Source of the DNA: Planobispora rosea
Lineage (GTDB): Bacteria; Actinomycetota; Actinomycetes; Streptosporangiales; Streptosporangiaceae
NCBI RefSeq assembly: GCF_014648175.1
Contig: NZ_BMQP01000032.1
Span: forward strand, 31,065-95,064
Direction of reading: 5' to 3'
Length of the DNA: 64,000 nt
Part shown: positions 59,654 to 64,000 of the stretch, piece after piece
Layout: each line of letters starts with the position of its first letter
Numbering within the stretch: the stretch's first letter is position 1
Notes under the pieces: model-generated
What the model was told of the DNA's origin: nothing
Databases searched by the model: none
The model's input: only the letters and a program-made list of their open reading frames with translations
Translations under genes and position numbers: made by a program

Positions 59654-60609
59654 GGATCCTGGTCTGGCACGTGCACGGGTCCTGGATGACCTCGTTCGTC
59701 CACGGTGCCCATGACTATCTGGTGCCGGTGCTCCCCGGCCGGGGGCCCGACGGGCGCGGCCGGGCGCAGACCTACCCGTGGCCGCGGGCCGCCCGCGAGG
59801 TCCCCGCCGACCGGCTCCGCGACGAGGACGTGGACGTGGTCGTGCTGCAGCGCCCCGACGAGATCGAGCTGGCCGCCGAGTGGCTGGGCCGCCGCCCCGG
59901 CAAGGACGTGCCCGCCGTCTACGTCGAGCACAACACCCCCAAGGGGGACGTGCCCGCGACCCTGCATCCGCTGGCCGAGCGCGACGACATCCCCGTGGTC
60001 CACGTGACCCACTTCAACAGGCTGTTCTGGGACTGCGGCCGGGCCCCCGCCCGCGTGATCGAGCACGGCGTCGTCGACCCCGGCCCCCTCTACACCGGCG
60101 AGCTTCCCCGGGCGGGCGTCGTGGTCAACGAGCCGATCCGGCGCGAACGGGTGGCGGGCACCGATCTGCTGCCCGCGTTCGCCGAGGAGGCGCCGCTGGA
60201 CGTGTTCGGCATGAAGGTCACCGGCCTGCCGGACCACCTCGGCGTCCCGCTGGGCGTCTTCGAGGACCTGCCGCAGGCGCGGATGCACGCCGAGCTGGCC
60301 AGGCGGCGCGTCTACCTGCACCCCTACCGGTGGACCTCGCTCGGCCTGTCCCTGATCGAGGCCATGATGATCGGCATGCCGGTGGTCGCGCTGGCGGCCA
60401 CCGAGGCCGTGGAGGCGGTGCCCCCGGAGGCGGGTGTGGTCTCCACCCGTGTGTCCGTGCTCGCCGCCGCCCTGGACGCCTTCGTCGGCGAGCCGGAGCT
60501 GGCGCGGCAGGTCGGCAAAACCGCCCGCGCCGCCGCGCTCTCCCGTTACGGTCTGGACAGGTTCCTGGGCGACTGGGACCGTCTGCTCACCGAGGTCACC
60601 GAGGGCTGA
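59650..60609 (+). CDS. glycosyltransferase (GT4-like, short)
   Basis: 319 residues from a GTG inside the gmhB stop. VWHVHGSWMTSFVHGAHDYLVP at the N-terminus, VEHNTPKGDVP, and the donor-site end LSLIEAMMIGMPVVALAATEA are visible. It is shorter than typical GT4. Translational coupling to gmhB argues for heptose transfer, but the activity is unproven. Confidence 0.82.
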   Translation: MRILVWHVHGSWMTSFVHGAHDYLVPVLPGRGPDGRGRAQTYPWPRAAREVPADRLRDEDVDVVVLQRPDEIELAAEWLGRRPGKDVPAVYVEHNTPKGDVPATLHPLAERDDIPVVHVTHFNRLFWDCGRAPARVIEHGVVDPGPLYTGELPRAGVVVNEPIRRERVAGTDLLPAFAEEAPLDVFGMKVTGLPDHLGVPLGVFEDLPQARMHAELARRRVYLHPYRWTSLGLSLIEAMMIGMPVVALAATEAVEAVPPEAGVVSTRVSVLAAALDAFVGEPELARQVGKTARAAALSRYGLDRFLGDWDRLLTEVTEG

Positions 60610-60657
60610 TCGGCAGGCTCCATGTGATTCCCGTGGTTGGAGGGGAAGGAGGAGCCG

Positions 60658-61047
60658 ATGAATCGAAGAATCACTTTTATAGCAATAAGTGCTTTATTAG
60701 CCGGATTGACCGGATGTGCGTCCGCCGGGCACGGAGCCGCCGGCCAGGCGGCGGAGAGTTTCCACGGCGCGGTCGCGGGCGGCCAGGGCGAGCAGGCCTG
60801 TGCCCTGCTGACGCCCCGGGCCGCCGAGAGCCTTCGCAGCGGCGGCGAGGAGTGCGCCCAGGCCGTCCTCTCCCTGAACTTATCGGGCGGCGCGATCCGC
60901 CGGGCCGAGGTCTGGGGGGACGAGGCCCAGGTACGGCTGGAGCACGACACCGTCTTCCTGCACCGGTTCCCGCAGGGCTGGCTGGTCCGCGGGGCGGGTT
61001 GCCAGGCCCGCGGCGACCTGCCGTACGACTGTGAAGTGGAGGGCTGA
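60658..61047 (+). CDS. small lipoprotein, unknown
   Basis: 129 residues, ATG after AAGGAGGAG. A signal sequence ends in the lipobox LTGC, so it is anchored by Lgt to the outer face of the membrane. The mature part (about 105 residues) carries three more cysteines besides the lipidated one. No known family is recognised. The next small gene begins at 61049. Confidence 0.75.
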   Translation: MNRRITFIAISALLAGLTGCASAGHGAAGQAAESFHGAVAGGQGEQACALLTPRAAESLRSGGEECAQAVLSLNLSGGAIRRAEVWGDEAQVRLEHDTVFLHRFPQGWLVRGAGCQARGDLPYDCEVEG

Positions 61048-61048
61048 C

Positions 61049-61132
61049 ATGCGCCTGATGTTCGTCACCACCCTCGTGATCATCGGTGTCGGCCTGGCGT
61101 ACCTGCTCGTCATCGGCCTGCTCAACCGCTAG
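61049..61132 (+). CDS. 27-residue single-helix membrane peptide
   Basis: ATG two bases after the lipoprotein stop; product MRLMFVTTLVIIGVGLAYLL followed by VIGLLNR. It is a single hydrophobic helix, with the next gene 9 bases downstream. Conserved spacing suggests a real membrane peptide in this operon. Confidence 0.6.
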   Translation: MRLMFVTTLVIIGVGLAYLLVIGLLNR

Positions 61133-61141
61133 GGGGACGCC

Positions 61142-61816
61142 ATGCGAAGCTTTCTCAAGGACAACGCCCTGAGCCTGTTCTTCCTGGTCCTGTTCCTGCT
61201 GGCGCTGGCCGGTCAGTCGGTGGCGGGCAACGCCGACTACAACGAGCGCCAGGTCGCCGAGGGCGGGGCCGCGCTCTCCTGGGCGGAGTACGTCACCTCC
61301 TCGGACTTCGCCGTGGACGTGGCGGAGAACTGGCAGTCGGAGTACCTGCAGTTCCTGCTGTTCATCATGGCCACGGTCTGGTGGGTGCAGCGCGGCTCAC
61401 CCGAGTCGAAGGAGCCGGGCAAGGAGGGCACGGAGAGCGACTCCGACCAGCAGGTCGGCCGGCACTCCGAACCCGACAGCCCCGCCTGGGCCAAGACGAC
61501 CGGGCTGCGCCTGAAGCTGTACAGCAACTCCCTGGGCATGACGATGGGACTGATCTTCCTGTTGTCGTGGCTGACCCAGTCCCTGGCGGGCCGGGCGGCC
61601 TACAACGCCGAGCAGCTCGCCCGGCTGCAAGACCCGCTGAGCTGGTGGGAGTACGTCGGCTCGGCCGACTTCTGGAACCGCACCCTGCAGAACTGGCAGT
61701 CGGAGTTCCTGGCGGTGCTGTCCATGGTCGTGCTCTCCGTCTACCTGCGCCAGCGGGGATCACCCGAGTCCAAGCCCGTCGGCGCGGCGCACAAGGCCAC
61801 CGGCGTCGAGGGCTGA
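61142..61816 (+). CDS. DUF6766-type membrane protein with internal duplication
   Basis: 224 residues. Two halves repeat the same plan: a hydrophobic helix, the polar segment WAEYV/WWEYV near LSW, NWQSEYLQF/NWQSEFLAV, then a second helix and QRGSPESK. About four membrane helices in total. The charged 30-residue linker separates the copies. Likely DUF6766; function unknown. Confidence 0.78.
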   Translation: MRSFLKDNALSLFFLVLFLLALAGQSVAGNADYNERQVAEGGAALSWAEYVTSSDFAVDVAENWQSEYLQFLLFIMATVWWVQRGSPESKEPGKEGTESDSDQQVGRHSEPDSPAWAKTTGLRLKLYSNSLGMTMGLIFLLSWLTQSLAGRAAYNAEQLARLQDPLSWWEYVGSADFWNRTLQNWQSEFLAVLSMVVLSVYLRQRGSPESKPVGAAHKATGVEG

Positions 61817-61923
61817 GGCCGCGCGGAGGGTCCCCACCGGGCGCCGCCTGCTCGCCGCCGTTCGCCGAGGGGGCGGTCGCCTCCCGGGAGGAGGCCGCGC
61901 CGGCCTCCTCCCGGGCAACCGGT

Positions 61924-63366
61924 TCAGCGGTACCGGAAGGGACGCGGTCCGGTGATGTCGTGCTCGTCGAGGTGGTCGATGAGGTCGCCGTCGTCCAGGC
62001 CGTTCTCCCTGACCAGCCGGGGGCCCATGTCGCGGACCTGGTCGGCCATGTCCTCCCGGCCGATCGCGTCGAACGCGGCCCGCAGCTTGGCAAGGCCGCG
62101 GCCCATCTCCACGCTGGCCACGTGCGACAGGGCCGCCGGGAGCGCCCGCTGCAGGCTCATGACCGCCACGTCGCGGTCCCGGTCCCCCAGCTGCGGCAGG
62201 ATCTCGGCCAGGGTGGACAGCGCCACGGCGCAGGTCTGGTGCTGCCGGGAGGAGGTGCTGACCACCACCAGGTCGACGAGGGCCGCCACGATCCGCCGCT
62301 GCAGGGCGTCGTCGTAGACCACCGGCAGCGGCCCGCCGTACGCCGCGGCGTCGGGCACCCCGGCGGCGGCGCAGCGGGCCGACAGGTCGCGCAGCGCCCC
62401 GACCGAGGCGAGCGCCACATCGGGGTTCTGCCGGGTGGAGGTCGCCGCCCAGGCCACGTTGCCGAGTTGCTCGATGGCGTGGTCGGGATCGACGTCGGCG
62501 TTGCGGATCCGGTCGATCGTGACGCAGTCGAGCACGTTGTCGGCGACCGTACGGCGCTGCGCCTCGCTCCCGCCACGGATGCGGGCGACGGTGTCGCCGT
62601 AGGCGAGCAGGTCTCCGATCCGCACCTGGAAGGCGACCTCCACGGCGTCTCCGGTGGGCGCCAGCAGCTTCTCCAGGCGCGCGGTGCTGATGTCGATCAC
62701 GTAGCCGGTCGCCCGGGTGGTCACCGGCGTCGCCTCGCCGTCGAGGCGGGACCGGACGCGGGAGCGCGCGAGCAGGGGGAGCTGGCGCAGCCGGGCCTCG
62801 AAGGCGAGGTCCTGGATCGAGCGCACCACGGAGGTGGGACGCATCTGGTCGATCATCACGTAGCCCATGAACACCAGCAGGACCAGCGCGACGGCGGCCA
62901 GGATCAGCGCGAGCAGCGCCGCGATCCCGGTCCACTCGGGCCGTGTGACGGCCATGACGAGGTAGGTGTAGGTGGCGCAGCCCGCGACGTAGCCGAAGTA
63001 CGCCTGGTTGGCCCTGCGCCGCAGGAACTGGTCGAACACGACGGGGGCGACGGTGGTCGCGGTGTGCGAGATCGCCACCAGCAGCGCCGACAGGGTGAGC
63101 GTGGTCACCGTCACCAGGCCGGTCGCGATCACCCGCAGCATGTTGATCAGGTTGTCGTGCGGGAAGACGCGGAGGAAGAATCCGCGGATCTCACCGGACC
63201 AGGCCGTTGAGGACGAGTCGAGGAGAACGGCCCCGAGGGCGAGCGCGACGGAGCCGAGAACCATGAGCAGGGGCGTGAACAGGAACTCCGTCACCGACAG
63301 CCGCCACCGGACCCGGAGGTCCTGCCGGGTGGGGACATAGTGCTGTAATCGCGATATCTCTGACAC
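61924..63366 (-). CDS. DUF2254 family membrane protein
   Basis: 480 residues. Four membrane helices lie in the first 170 residues (including LMVLGSVALALGAVLL and VTVTTLTLSALLVAISHTAT), then a soluble region of about 300 residues. The motif TATTVAPVVFDQFL fits DUF2254. Function is unknown; a transport or envelope-stress role is assumed. Confidence 0.82.
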   Translation of the reverse strand: MSEISRLQHYVPTRQDLRVRWRLSVTEFLFTPLLMVLGSVALALGAVLLDSSSTAWSGEIRGFFLRVFPHDNLINMLRVIATGLVTVTTLTLSALLVAISHTATTVAPVVFDQFLRRRANQAYFGYVAGCATYTYLVMAVTRPEWTGIAALLALILAAVALVLLVFMGYVMIDQMRPTSVVRSIQDLAFEARLRQLPLLARSRVRSRLDGEATPVTTRATGYVIDISTARLEKLLAPTGDAVEVAFQVRIGDLLAYGDTVARIRGGSEAQRRTVADNVLDCVTIDRIRNADVDPDHAIEQLGNVAWAATSTRQNPDVALASVGALRDLSARCAAAGVPDAAAYGGPLPVVYDDALQRRIVAALVDLVVVSTSSRQHQTCAVALSTLAEILPQLGDRDRDVAVMSLQRALPAALSHVASVEMGRGLAKLRAAFDAIGREDMADQVRDMGPRLVRENGLDDGDLIDHLDEHDITGPRPFRYR

Positions 63367-63478
63367 CGCACCTCGTTGCCCTCCCCCTCCGCGGCTAAAC
63401 GCCCCCCGCCGGTCCCGGGCCAGGCCCGCGGCACCGGCGCCCCCGCCGGAGACCGGCGGGAGCGCCGCGATGACACGG

Positions 63479-64000
63479 TTACTTGCTCTGGCAGCTCTTC
63501 TTGCGCACCTCGTACCAGACGATGCCCGGGGCCTGGAACCGGATCGCGAGGCACTGCTTCTTGCTGGCGGCTTCCCGGACCTTGTAGATGACCGAGGCCC
63601 CGCCCGCCGTGTAGGCGATCTTGCAGATCAGTTTGGCCTTGCCCTTGAGCTTGTCGCAGGCGCTCTTCATCGCCTCGATGGCGCCGGCGACGCCGGCGAC
63701 GAGCCAGACGCCGTAGATCTGCTTGGTGAGCTTCTTGGAGAAGATGAGCCGGCACATGGCCTTCCACCACTCGCACTGCAGCTTGAGCGCGGGGTCGGCG
63801 ACCACGGGGTAGGCGGCGCCCGCGTGCTCGACGGTCTGGACGAGCGTCATGCCCTCCACCCGGTAGGAGGTCGGCACCGCGTTGCCGTTGGCGTCCCTGG
63901 CCCACGGCAGGTCGATCTCGGCGAGGTAGAAGTCGTTGTTGTAGATCAGGACGGTGCCGTCGTCGTCCTCGACCTCCAGCATGGAGCCCTCGGGGGCGCT
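63479..64000 (-). CDS. unrecognised protein, 5' end outside the window (partial)
   Basis: At least 173 residues; the frame stays open to the window edge. The visible N-terminal part (VEHAGAAYPVVADP near residue 55) recurs in secreted actinomycete proteins. A hydrophobic stretch (VWLVAGVAGAIEAM) and several scattered cysteines with lysine-rich surroundings follow. The domain may be a secreted or toxin-like C-terminus, but nothing proves it. Confidence 0.6.
   Translation of the reverse strand, partial: SAPEGSMLEVEDDDGTVLIYNNDFYLAEIDLPWARDANGNAVPTSYRVEGMTLVQTVEHAGAAYPVVADPALKLQCEWWKAMCRLIFSKKLTKQIYGVWLVAGVAGAIEAMKSACDKLKGKAKLICKIAYTAGGASVIYKVREAASKKQCLAIRFQAPGIVWYEVRKKSCQSK

Overview
This window comes from a high-GC actinomycete chromosome. 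Supporting signs are GTG/TTG starts, four-base start/stop overlaps, F420 and deazaflavin-type enzymes, a FolP2-type paralogue, and LCP, STAS and RsbW-like proteins. The gene style and an apparent pyrrolobenzodiazepine-like cluster edge suggest Streptosporangiaceae, but this is an inference and not proven.

Region 1 (1-9 kb) is the edge of a secondary-metabolite cluster. It holds the reductase-terminated end of an NRPS, an MFS exporter, a secreted hydrolase, and a leftward operon of kynurenine 3-monooxygenase, an unrecognised protein and a methyltransferase. That operon appears to be driven by a strong promoter with two CebR/LacI-type palindromes at the start site. A third copy of the palindrome sits on the promoter of an RsbW-like ATPase gene.

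Region 2 (9-23.9 kb) is mostly ordinary chromosome: an S1P-lyase-like enzyme, a secreted subtilase, lgt, a TrkA-type gene, folP2, a LysR regulator, an LCP protein, a membrane spermidine-synthase-like protein, a cytoplasmic subtilase with a small partner, and an ABC-2 permease.

Region 3 (23,865-33,682) is a 9.8-kb integrated element of lower GC. A large serine integrase has inserted it into the Walker A codons of the ABC exporter's ATPase gene. Both halves of that gene and both attachment junctions are readable, and a 50-bp attP with dyad symmetry around TT can be rebuilt. The element carries a RepA-like ATPase, an iteron-like array, an HNH nuclease, an XRE-TPR regulator and small unknown genes. 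It has no recognisable transfer or phage structural genes. It also holds an extraordinary GTAC-dense island (35 copies in 464 bp), 17 copies of CGCTGAGG, and a second repeat region.

Region 4 (33.7-48 kb) starts with the displaced 5' end of the exporter gene and its TetR regulator and operator. It continues with a serine hydrolase, MerR, a deazaflavin-dependent reductase, an S4 paralogue divergent from a DUF2470 gene across tandem iron boxes, a histidine kinase, a hemerythrin, an alcohol dehydrogenase, an F420 oxidoreductase, a STAS protein, an epimerase and a large catalase.

Region 5 (49-60.6 kb) is a heptose and glycan cluster. GmhA, HldE and GmhB would supply NDP-heptose, joined by a UDP-xylose-synthase-like enzyme, five glycosyltransferases and a carbamoyltransferase. 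Most genes are translationally coupled, and two divergent transcripts meet at a cluster of AGAAGYG half-sites. Region 6 (60.6-64 kb) encodes a lipoprotein and membrane proteins of unknown role and ends inside an unrecognised gene.
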